DNA of 20,472 nt, taken from assembly GCA_934272745.1 (NCBI GenBank), contig CAKQSI010000038.1, positions 1 to 20,472 of the forward strand, in the 5' to 3' direction. The stretch comes from an uncultured Clostridia bacterium. Its GTDB lineage: Bacteria > Bacillota > Clostridia > Christensenellales > Borkfalkiaceae. Made by a program: the position numbers and the translations under genes. Under the pieces are notes generated by a model. The model saw only the letters and a list, made by a program, of their open reading frames with translations, had not been told where the DNA came from and made no database searches. This document shows, piece after piece, positions 1-6,597 of the stretch (its first letter is position 1; every line of letters begins with the position of its first letter).

Positions 1-110
1 GGTTGCGCCCGCCCCGCTTATTTACTTTTCGTTATTTCAAAATATACTCGGTAAAGCGGCGCGGTAAAAAAATCACCCCTGCCGTTTCTGTGATTGCAGA
101 ACTGCCGCAT

Positions 111-402
111 GCCGACTTACTTCGGTATGACAAGAATCACCCTTGCCGCTTTTTAAGCAACGCTCCGGAAAGCCGGCGTAGTTTGCTATTGCAAAGCAAA
201 ACTTGTCTTCACCGCTCTTCCGGCAACGGTTTCGTGCGCCGACTTGCTTCGGTATGACAAGAATCACCCTTGCCGCTTTTTAAGCAACGGCTCCGGAAAG
301 CCAACGTAGTTTGCTATTGCAAAGCAAAACTTGTCTTCACCGCTCTTCCGGCAACGGTTTCGTGCGCCGACTTGCTGCGGCGCGGTAAAAAATCACCCCT
401 GC
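111..402. repeat. tandem direct repeat, 127/128-bp unit
   Basis: Two nearly identical units begin at 111 and 238, each starting GCCGACTT and continuing with CTTCGGTATGACAAG. They differ by a few substitutions and one inserted base. A third, truncated unit begins at 366 and runs into the 3' end of the ABC-F gene. Each unit contains a TCACCCTTGCCGC segment that resembles the stop codon and last codons of that gene, and a similar segment lies at 73-82. On the minus strand these read KRQG-stop, against KLQG-stop in the gene. The region before 393 is otherwise non-coding as far as I can see; the open frames across it are built from the repeat. Confidence 0.85.
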
Positions 403-2312
403 AACTTTTCCAGCAGCGTTTCCCACTCGGTCATCAGGCGGTCGGTTTCGGCGGAAATCGCGTTCAGGCGGTTGCACTTCTGTTCTAACAGGGCGTAGTC
501 GGAGGCGACTTCCGGCGTGGAAATTTCTGCGCCGAGCGCCGTTTCTTCTTGCTCTAAGGCAGAAATCGCCGCTTCTACTTCCTTGATCCGTGCTTTTACT
601 CTGGCTTCTTCCGCACGGTCTTTTTTGGAACGGAACGCTTCAAACTTGCGTTCGGAAAGAGGCTTTTTTGCTATCGCAGCGTTTGCGGCAGGCGAATTTG
701 CCTCGTTTCCCTCCGCTTTTTTCTTTTCTTCGGCAACCTGCGTAAGGTAGTCGTCGTACCCGCCCGTGTACTCGGTCAGCGAGTTTTCGGTCAAAAGAAA
801 CACGCGGGTCGCTACGGCGTTGATGAAGTAGCGGTCGTGCGAAACGAACACCGCCGTCCCGGTAAATTCCTTTACGGCTTTTTCCAGCGCCTCGCGCGAG
901 GCGAGATCGAGGTGGTTGGTCGGTTCGTCCAAAAGCAGCGTGTTGGCGTGCCGCGCCTGCACCAGTGCAAATTCCAGTTTGGCGCGTTCCCCGCCCGAAA
1001 GTGCGGAAACTTTCTTTTCCACGTCGTCGTCCGAAAACAGCATGCGTCCCAGAATATTGCGCACTTCGGTTGCCGAAAACAGATGATTTTTGCCCCAAAG
1101 TTCGTCTAAAACGGTGGCGTTCGGGTCCAAATCGCTGTTTTCCTGATCGAAGTAACCGACGGTCACGCCGCCTCCGCGGGGAATATCGCCCGCAACCAGG
1201 CGTTTGATGAGGGTGGATTTTCCCGTCCCGTTTTTGCCGATGATCGCCACGCGGTCGCCCCGCTTGATTTCAAACGAAAAGGGTCCCGAAAGGTGTTTAC
1301 CCTCGACGGAAAGGTCGTAATTTACCGCGGTAAATACCTGTTTCATGCTTTCGGTATGAAAGGTGAAACGAAAAACCGGCGGGCGTTTTTCTTCCTTCGG
1401 CTTCTCCAGAATTTCAAAATTTTCCAGTTGGTGCAGGCGGGATTTCGCGCTTTTGGAAGTGGTGGCGCGGACGATGTTTTTTTCCGCATACTCTTTCATT
1501 TTGCGCATCTGTTCCTGCTGCTTTTCGTATTCCCGCGAAGCGGAAAGGTCGCGTTCGGCTTTCAGCAGTTTATATTTCGTATAGTTGCCGGGGAAGGGAA
1601 AAAGTTCGCCGTCCGAAAGTTCGAAAATGCGGTTGGTGATTTTGTCCAGAAAATAACGGTCGTGCGAAACGACTAAAATCGCGCCCTTGTACCCGCCCAG
1701 AAATTCTTCTAAAAAGGCGAGGGTGGGGAGGTCGAGGTGGTTGGTCGGTTCGTCCAGAATCAAAAGATCGGGTTTTTCTAATAACAGTTTGCTTAAGGAA
1801 AGGCGGGTGCGTTCGCCGCCGGACAGGGTGAAAACCACGCGGTCGGAAAACGCCGCAAGGTTCATGCCCGAAAGCATGGTTTTGACCTTGATCTCCGCCA
1901 TATAGCCGTCTTTCGCCTGCACGAAGTCGCGAAGGTAAGCGTACCTTGCGGAAAGTTCGCGGTACAGGACGCTGTTTTCGGCGGTTTCGGCAAGGCGGGT
2001 TTCGATCTCCCGCATCTCGGAAATGGCGCGCGTTGCGGGGGCGAATACGTCCATCATCTCTTCAAACACCGTTTTTTCGCTGTTTAATGCGGCATTTTGG
2101 CGAAGATAACCGATGGAAAGTCCGCTTTTGATCGAAATTTCTCCGGAGTCGGGCAAAAGTTCTTTCGTGATGAGTTTTAAAAGCGTGGTTTTCCCCGCGC
2201 CGTTGACGCCCACAAGTCCGATGCGATCGCCTTCTTCCACGTTTGCGGAAACGCCCGTTAAAATGTTTTTCGCTTCGTAACCAAAGGAGACGTCGCTTAT
2301 TCTGATCAGCAT
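393..2312 (-). CDS. ABC-F family ATPase (Uup/YdiF type)
   Basis: This is a soluble ATPase with two ABC domains and no membrane segment, the layout of ABC-F proteins that bind the ribosomal E site and relieve stalled translation or antibiotic inhibition. Domain 1 has Walker A GVNGAGKT (residues 35-42), signature LSGGER (163-168) and Walker B with LDEPTNHLD (about 183-194). A charged interdomain linker (about 240-310) corresponds to the P-site tRNA-interaction motif. Domain 2 has Walker A GKNGTGKS (359-366), LSGGER (438-443) and a second LDEPTNHLD (461-469). The tail (about 525-639) is Glu/Lys-rich and predicted coiled coil, as in Uup and YdiF. Length, 639 residues, is normal. The ATG at 2312 is preceded by GGAG with 8 nt spacing. 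It is transcribed alone. The exact subfamily, and whether it confers resistance, cannot be decided from sequence; a housekeeping member is more likely. Confidence 0.93.
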   Translation of the reverse strand: MLIRISDVSFGYEAKNILTGVSANVEEGDRIGLVGVNGAGKTTLLKLITKELLPDSGEISIKSGLSIGYLRQNAALNSEKTVFEEMMDVFAPATRAISEMREIETRLAETAENSVLYRELSARYAYLRDFVQAKDGYMAEIKVKTMLSGMNLAAFSDRVVFTLSGGERTRLSLSKLLLEKPDLLILDEPTNHLDLPTLAFLEEFLGGYKGAILVVSHDRYFLDKITNRIFELSDGELFPFPGNYTKYKLLKAERDLSASREYEKQQEQMRKMKEYAEKNIVRATTSKSAKSRLHQLENFEILEKPKEEKRPPVFRFTFHTESMKQVFTAVNYDLSVEGKHLSGPFSFEIKRGDRVAIIGKNGTGKSTLIKRLVAGDIPRGGGVTVGYFDQENSDLDPNATVLDELWGKNHLFSATEVRNILGRMLFSDDDVEKKVSALSGGERAKLEFALVQARHANTLLLDEPTNHLDLASREALEKAVKEFTGTAVFVSHDRYFINAVATRVFLLTENSLTEYTGGYDDYLTQVAEEKKKAEGNEANSPAANAAIAKKPLSERKFEAFRSKKDRAEEARVKARIKEVEAAISALEQEETALGAEISTPEVASDYALLEQKCNRLNAISAETDRLMTEWETLLEKLQG

Positions 2313-2666
2313 AGTTTTTTCTCCGGATCGGCATACTAAAGGGGAAGCATGCCTTGCCGCGCGGGTTTCCCGGCGGGTAGTATTGGGTCAGCGCCGTGGG
2401 GTGCACGGCGAATGATTCAGGTTTGCGCCGGGAGTGGCTTCTCGGCGGGAATGATTGAGGGAATTGTTTTGACCTGCAATGAAAAGGCGGCATGACGGAA
2501 AAGAAAAGTCTTTGAAAAGCCGATTCTGCGGGGGAAGCCTTTGCGAGGAATCCCGAAAAGAAAGCATTGCAAAGGGATCCTTAAAGAAAATACCCGAAAA
2601 GACAGTCTTGCAAAAGAATGCCCTGAAAGGGAGCCGCCTTGTGCGTTTCAAAAAGGAGGTTTTGCC
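2313..2666. other. intergenic gap with a short direct repeat
   Basis: This 354-bp stretch separates the minus-strand ABC-F gene from the plus-strand small gene at 2667. It holds a direct repeat of about 24 bp beginning CCCGAAAAGA, at 2552-2575 and 2593-2616 (41-bp period). No convincing -35/-10 pair is visible in either direction, so the promoters of both flanking genes remain unlocated. Open frames on either strand here lack ribosome binding sites. Confidence 0.5.
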
Positions 2667-2870
2667 GTGAAAATAAAACGCCGTTCGCTTTTGTTTTTCC
2701 GCGCCGCGGAAGACGCCTTGTATCGTTCCCCGCCCGAATTTTCGGCAAAGATCGTCCGCCTGATCGCCAAGGAAAAATTCGCTTTTTACGGCGGAAGAAA
2801 GGGTCGCGGCACGCCGAAAACGCGCAGCGAAATTTCCAAAGATTTCCCGAAACCGTGGGACGTCCCGTAA
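2667..2870 (+). CDS. small basic protein of unknown function (67 aa)
   Basis: I do not recognise this protein. The GTG at 2667 is chosen because a perfect AGGAGG (2654-2659) precedes it by 7 nt; the frame stays open upstream but the earlier ATG codons have no such site. The product starts MKIKRRSLLFF and is strongly basic. Its C-terminal third is rich in Gly, Lys and Arg. There is no signal peptide and no long hydrophobic helix. The last codons and stop fall in a GGGACGTCCC repeat that recurs in this window, so the C-terminus may have been shaped by a repeat insertion. It lies between two minus-strand genes and is probably monocistronic. It could be a real conserved small protein or a decayed gene that kept its ribosome binding site; the ideal site favours the former. 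Confidence 0.5.
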   Translation: MKIKRRSLLFFRAAEDALYRSPPEFSAKIVRLIAKEKFAFYGGRKGRGTPKTRSEISKDFPKPWDVP

Positions 2871-2898
2871 AATCGGGAACAATGTGCCGCAAAATCGG
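2855..2898. repeat. short repeat of the GGGACGT...CGGGAAC type
   Basis: GTGGGACGTCCCGTAAAATC followed by GGGAAC (2855-2880) resembles the repeat seen at 16121-16147 and, inverted, at 14213-14239. A second CGCAAAATCGGGAACG follows about 22 bp on. It covers the last codons and stop of the small gene at 2667. Confidence 0.45.
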
Positions 2899-2932
2899 GA
2901 ACGTTTCAGTCCGGTCGGGGAAACCTTTGCCC

Positions 2933-3799
2933 TTACGGCTGCAAAAGGTCGTCCCAGTCGGGGATAAATTCTTCCCCCGACGAAGAAAGTCCCTGCAGGT
3001 ACACGTTTTTTAGGGGAAGCGCTTTAGCGGCTTCCGCCACCGCGCGGTATTCCCGCCGGGTCAGGCTGCGCTTTAATTCGGGATAAGCGTCGATTTCCCC
3101 GAACGGGGTGTATTGCGCCATGACCGAAACGTAGGCGTCTTGCGGGAGAACCTCTGCCAAAAAAGAAAGCGCGCGTTTACTGTCTTCCACCCCCATGGGG
3201 AGAACCAGATGCCGCACCAAAATACCGCTTGTCATTTGCCCGTCCGGGGAAAACCGGACGGGTTTTTTCGCCATAAACTCGATCGCGCGGGAAGCGTACT
3301 TAAAATAATCGCTCCGCCCGGTATAGCGCGCGGCGCTTTCCGCAGAATAAAACTTCAGATCGGGCAGATAGACGTCGATATACGGGTCCAACAGGCGGAG
3401 CGTTTCCACCCGTTCGTAGCCGTGGGTGTTATAAAGCACGGGGACGTGCGGTTTGTAGATGGAAAGCGCTTCGGCAACTTCCAAAGCAAACTGCGACGGA
3501 CTGACGAGATCGACGTTTTCCGCCCCCAGATCTTCCAGTTTTTTGAATACGTCCGCCAAAATCCGGGGCGTGACGACTTTGCCGCGCTTTCCCCGCGACA
3601 GGTCGAAATTCTGACAGAACACGCAGCGGAGCGCACAGCCCGAAAAAAAGACCGCGCCGCTTTTGCCGTGCGGGGCAAGGATGGGTTCTTCGGACGGGTG
3701 CAGGGAGTAGCCTGCGACGCGCAAAGCCCCCTCGCCGCACCTGCCGAACGTCGTTTTTCTGTCCGCATTGCAGCGGACGGGGCAAAGATTGCAATTCAT
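2933..3799 (-). CDS. PflX-like radical SAM protein
   Basis: This resembles the COG1313 (PflX) group, related to pyruvate-formate-lyase activating enzymes; the substrate is unknown. With the ATG at 3799 it is 288 residues, starting MNCNLCPVRC. The [4Fe-4S]/SAM motif CxxxCxxC is GCALRCVFC (Cys55, Cys59, Cys62), followed by QNFDLSRG. Four N-terminal cysteines (3, 6, 10, 21) match the extra cysteine cluster typical of this group. The frame opens upstream to 3868, but the added 23 residues are not family-like, and the family normally begins at the NCxLCPxxC motif. There is no Shine-Dalgarno before this ATG; instead a TATAAT box lies 6 nt upstream, so the mRNA may be leaderless. It is transcribed divergently from the small membrane-protein gene. 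Confidence 0.85.
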   Translation of the reverse strand: MNCNLCPVRCNADRKTTFGRCGEGALRVAGYSLHPSEEPILAPHGKSGAVFFSGCALRCVFCQNFDLSRGKRGKVVTPRILADVFKKLEDLGAENVDLVSPSQFALEVAEALSIYKPHVPVLYNTHGYERVETLRLLDPYIDVYLPDLKFYSAESAARYTGRSDYFKYASRAIEFMAKKPVRFSPDGQMTSGILVRHLVLPMGVEDSKRALSFLAEVLPQDAYVSVMAQYTPFGEIDAYPELKRSLTRREYRAVAEAAKALPLKNVYLQGLSSSGEEFIPDWDDLLQP

Positions 3800-3805
3800 A
3801 CGCCT

Positions 3806-3834
3806 ATTATAGCCGAAATTCAAGAAAAAAGCAA
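3806..3834 (-). promoter_or_regulatory. sigma-A promoter, possibly leaderless, for the radical SAM gene
   Basis: On the minus strand, TTGCTT (3834-3829), a 17-nt spacer and a perfect TATAAT (3811-3806) are followed after 6 nt by the ATG at 3799. Transcription would start at or next to the start codon. The -35 is only a partial match; the -10 is perfect. Confidence 0.6.
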
Positions 3835-3909
3835 AGAAATTCATGCGGCTGCGGATTTTCCGAAACACCGCGCTTGCAGACGAAACGGCGATAGAAAAGC
3901 AGGAAAATG

Positions 3910-3938
3910 TTGAAAGCCGGGAGAAATTATGGTATAAT
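3910..3938 (+). promoter_or_regulatory. sigma-A promoter for the small membrane-protein gene
   Basis: TTGAAA (3910-3915), 17-nt spacer, TATAAT (3933-3938). It lies 34 nt upstream of the ATG at 3973, leaving room for the AGGAAAGGAG ribosome binding site. It is back to back with the promoter of the radical SAM gene. Confidence 0.8.
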
Positions 3939-3972
3939 TGCCTACAAGATAATAGGAAAGGAGAAGAAATTT

Positions 3973-4233
3973 ATGAAAAAAGTTATTTTGGGCGTCGGAA
4001 AGATCGTGCTTTCCGTTATCACGATTCTTTTATGGTTTATCAAGATGTTTGTAGACGTCGGGCATTTACCCGATCCGTCCGGAACCGTTCGCGAAGTAAT
4101 CTTCCGGTATAGTATGCTGGAAAACGTTGCCGCGTTATCGCTTTCCGCCTTTGCATACTTATCCATGGCGCTTGCGGCAGTATCCGTAATCGTAAATATC
4201 CTTTCCCTTAGGGATTCCATTCGCCATCCCTAA
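3973..4233 (+). CDS. small membrane protein, N-terminal part of an interrupted gene (86 aa as read)
   Basis: The ATG at 3973 follows GGAG at 3959-3962 and lies just after a near-consensus promoter; longer starts upstream fall in the promoter and are rejected. The product begins MKKVILGVGK and has two hydrophobic helices, about residues 4-27 and 52-75. Residues 1-79 look native. The last seven residues (RDSIRHP) are read from an inserted repeat and end at a chance stop. Removing the insertion (4211-4505) joins codon 79 in frame to 4506-4618 and gives a 116-residue protein with three helices ending ASTVARGY. I do not recognise the family. The truncated 86-residue product may still be made, since promoter and ribosome binding site are intact. 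Confidence 0.7.
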   Translation: MKKVILGVGKIVLSVITILLWFIKMFVDVGHLPDPSGTVREVIFRYSMLENVAALSLSAFAYLSMALAAVSVIVNILSLRDSIRHP

Positions 4234-4505
4234 CTATTTTTGCGGGAATAAATCGGTTTTTGCTGTGTTAAACTCCCATCATCGTACGGACGGTACGATT
4301 TCGGTCGTTTGCCTTGCAAAAACCGGTACCGTAAGCGGCGATTTCTTCACCGCAAAAACGCTGGTCGCGCCGAAAAGAGCGTATTTTTTGATGATTTGCC
4401 ACAGGCGTGAGGGTTGTTGTACTTTACGTACAACGCCTGAGCGCCGCGCGCATAAGGGCGAAAAAGACGCCTTTTCGGTAGGAAGGGTGACGGATGGAAT
4501 CCTTA
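4211..4505. mobile_element. MITE-like non-coding insertion splitting the membrane-protein gene
   Basis: The insert is about 292 bp (4211-4502) plus one copy of a TTA duplication (4208-4210 and 4503-4505). Its ends are imperfect inverted repeats: GGATTCCATTCGCCATCCC on the left, and GGATTCCATCCGTCACCC when the right end is read from the minus strand. It encodes no transposase. Inside is a hairpin GTTGTAC-TTTAC-GTACAAC near 4416-4434 within a larger AGGCG/CGCCT dyad, and a small CGTAC/GTACG hairpin near 4285. Size, terminal repeats and short duplication suggest a MITE moved by a transposase elsewhere. Deleting 295 bp restores the reading frame of the host gene, which is strong support for the boundaries. 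Confidence 0.75.
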
Positions 4506-4618
4506 AATTTTCAGACAATAAAAAACTTTATGTAATTTCAAATATCCTTTTCTTTTGCAGTACTGCACTTTTCCTTATTTTGTTGATTCTTGCGTCAACG
4601 GTTGCCCGCGGGTATTGA
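4506..4618 (+). pseudogene. C-terminal fragment of the interrupted membrane-protein gene
   Basis: This stretch encodes KFSDNKKLYVISNILFF and a hydrophobic helix ending ASTVARGY before a TGA. The frame stays open back to 4265, but that part runs through the inserted repeat and has no ribosome binding site. Helix and terminus read as the natural third helix of the gene starting at 3973. It is probably not translated on its own. Confidence 0.65.
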
Positions 4619-4783
4619 TAACGTAAATTTTATGCGGCAACCCCCGCTTCTCGTATTCTGCAACCGCCGCTTTTGTTTCCGCCGTGCGGGCGAAAAAACG
4701 GGCGCTTTTTCGGGGAAGTACGGAAAATTGCCGATAAAATCCCGAAAACCAAAAGGTTTTCCGCCGGATTTTAGAAAATAACA

Positions 4784-4813
4784 TTGACGGGAAAAGGCGA
4801 AGTGTGGTACAAT
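4784..4813 (+). promoter_or_regulatory. sigma-A promoter for rhamnulokinase
   Basis: TTGACG (4784-4789), 18-nt spacer, TACAAT (4808-4813), with one mismatch in each box. The leader to the ATG at 4927 is about 105 nt. I see no clear operator palindrome or terminator in it. Confidence 0.65.
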
Positions 4814-4926
4814 AAACGTAAGGTTTGTCCTTTCTATAGATAGTCGAGGCAGAGAAAGGGGATTCCGGAACAGAAAATAATGGCGGCGGGCGGCATTTTC
4901 GCCAAGCCGGACAAGGAGATAAGGTT

Positions 4927-6399
4927 ATGTCGGTAAAAAAGAGAGTGTTGGCGTTCGACTACGGCGCGTCCAGCGGCAGAGCCATGCTGGGCGACTTTGA
5001 CGGCAACCGTGTGGAACTGACCGAAATTCATCGGTTTTTAAACGAACCCGTCATCGTGCGCGGGTCGATGTACTGGGATGTTCTGCGCCTGTTTCACGAA
5101 TTAAAACAGGGTATGCTGAAAGCGGACGCCGCGGGCGACGTCAGTTCCATGGGAATCGATACCTGGGGCGTTGACTTCGGACTTCTGGACGGGAAGGGCG
5201 CGCTGCTTGCAAACCCCTTCCACTATCGCGACAGCCATACCGAGCACGCTGTGGAAACGCTGGAAGAAACCATGCCCAAGAAAGATCTGTACGCAAAGGT
5301 CGGGCTGGCGTTTCAGAAATACAACACGCTGTGCCAACTGGTCACGATGAAGAAAAACGGCAATCCCGCTTTGGAACGCGCCGAAAAACTGCTGTTTATT
5401 CCCGACCTTTTCAACTATTTCCTGACCGGGAAAGCGGCTACCGAATTTACCATTGCCAGCACTTCGCAGATGATCCTGCCCGGCAAAACCGCCTGGGCGG
5501 ACGACGTATTAAAAGCGTACGGCGTGCCGAAAAAGATATTGTCCGAAATTCTGCCTACGGGTACCGTTCTCGGCAACGTTTCGGACGAAATCAAAAACGA
5601 ACTGGGGCTTAAGAAAGCCGTTCCCGTCGTCATGGTGCCGGAACACGACACCGCTTCGGCGTTCGTTTCCGTCCCGGCGGGCAAGCGCAACTCCGCGTTC
5701 CTGTCAAGCGGCACCTGGTCGCTGCTCGGTACCGAACTGGACAAACCCGTTCTGACCGAAGAAGCGCTTCTTTCGGGCTACACCAACGAAGGCGGCGCCG
5801 CAGGCAACATCCGCTTCCTCAAAAACATTATGGGGCTGTGGATTATTCAGGAATGCAAGCGTTATTGGGACAAGGCGGGCGAAAAACTGTCGTTTGCGGA
5901 GATCGCCGCGGGCGCGGAACAGGTTCCTGCCTGCAAGTTTATCATGAATCCGGACGACGACCGCTTCTTCTCGCCGCTCGATATGCCCAAAAAGGTGCAG
6001 GCGTACTGCGCGGAACACGGACTTCCCGTGCCGGAAACCAAGTTTGAAATCGCCCGCTGCATTTACGACAGTCTGGCGCTCGATTATCGCTATAACGTGG
6101 AGGCTTTAGAAAAAATCACCGGCAAAAAGGTGGAAGTGCTGCACATCGTGGGCGGCGGCGCCAACAACAAAATGCTCAATCAGGCGACCAGCGACGCGCT
6201 CCACAGAGAAGTCACCGCCGGTCCTTCGGAAGGGACGGCGCTCGGCAACGTGCTGCAACAGCTTATTTCGCAAAAGGAAATCGCAAACATTGCGGAAGCG
6301 AGAGAGGTGGTCAAGCGTTCGACCGACATCGGCGAATACCACCCGCAAAACAGCGCCGTTTACGACGCCGCTTACGAAAAGTTCTTAAAGCTTTTATAA
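4927..6399 (+). CDS. rhaB: rhamnulokinase (L-rhamnulose kinase)
   Basis: It phosphorylates L-rhamnulose to rhamnulose 1-phosphate with ATP, the second step of L-rhamnose breakdown, in the cytoplasm. The 490-residue product is a full-length FGGY kinase. The first phosphate-binding motif is DYGASSGR (11-18), followed by GIDTWGVDFGLLD (76-88) and HYRDSHTE (99-106). VPEHDTASAF carries the likely catalytic base Asp241. SSGTWSLLGTE (260-270) and VGGGANNKMLNQ (about 408-419) form the ATP site. WGVDFG and SGTWSLLG distinguish RhaB from xylulose and glycerol kinases. AAGGAG ends 8 nt before the ATG. It has its own promoter and terminator, and no rhamnose isomerase, aldolase, transporter or regulator is adjacent, so the remaining pathway genes must lie elsewhere. 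A kinase for a related sugar such as fuculose is less likely. Confidence 0.93.
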   Translation: MSVKKRVLAFDYGASSGRAMLGDFDGNRVELTEIHRFLNEPVIVRGSMYWDVLRLFHELKQGMLKADAAGDVSSMGIDTWGVDFGLLDGKGALLANPFHYRDSHTEHAVETLEETMPKKDLYAKVGLAFQKYNTLCQLVTMKKNGNPALERAEKLLFIPDLFNYFLTGKAATEFTIASTSQMILPGKTAWADDVLKAYGVPKKILSEILPTGTVLGNVSDEIKNELGLKKAVPVVMVPEHDTASAFVSVPAGKRNSAFLSSGTWSLLGTELDKPVLTEEALLSGYTNEGGAAGNIRFLKNIMGLWIIQECKRYWDKAGEKLSFAEIAAGAEQVPACKFIMNPDDDRFFSPLDMPKKVQAYCAEHGLPVPETKFEIARCIYDSLALDYRYNVEALEKITGKKVEVLHIVGGGANNKMLNQATSDALHREVTAGPSEGTALGNVLQQLISQKEIANIAEAREVVKRSTDIGEYHPQNSAVYDAAYEKFLKLL

Positions 6400-6427
6400 G
6401 ATTTTTGGAATTTGATTAAAAACTTCA

Positions 6428-6459
6428 GGCGCCGCGCATTTGTTGCGGCGCCGCATTTT
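6428..6459 (+). terminator. Rho-independent terminator after rhaB
   Basis: GGCGCCGC (6428-6435), a 9-nt loop and GCGGCGCC (6445-6452) make a perfect 8-bp GC stem, followed by GCATTTTC. The U-tract is short, so termination may be partial. It lies 29 nt after the rhaB stop. Confidence 0.7.
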
Positions 6460-6597
6460 CATAAAGCAAAAGGCTTGCGGCGGGGGAGAAAGCGTTGCAA
6501 GCGGGAGATTGCCGGACTGTCCGGTGAAATAAAGATTGCCGGAAGATTTCGGCGCAAAGGCGAATGACGGACTATCCGGCAAAAAGGGGATACTTAT

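Noticed and set aside
4575..4784. Minus-strand 69-codon frame antisense to the end of the broken membrane gene
   Set aside because: Its C-terminal half looks protein-like, but there is no ribosome binding site and it overlaps the real C-terminal fragment; likely a shadow.
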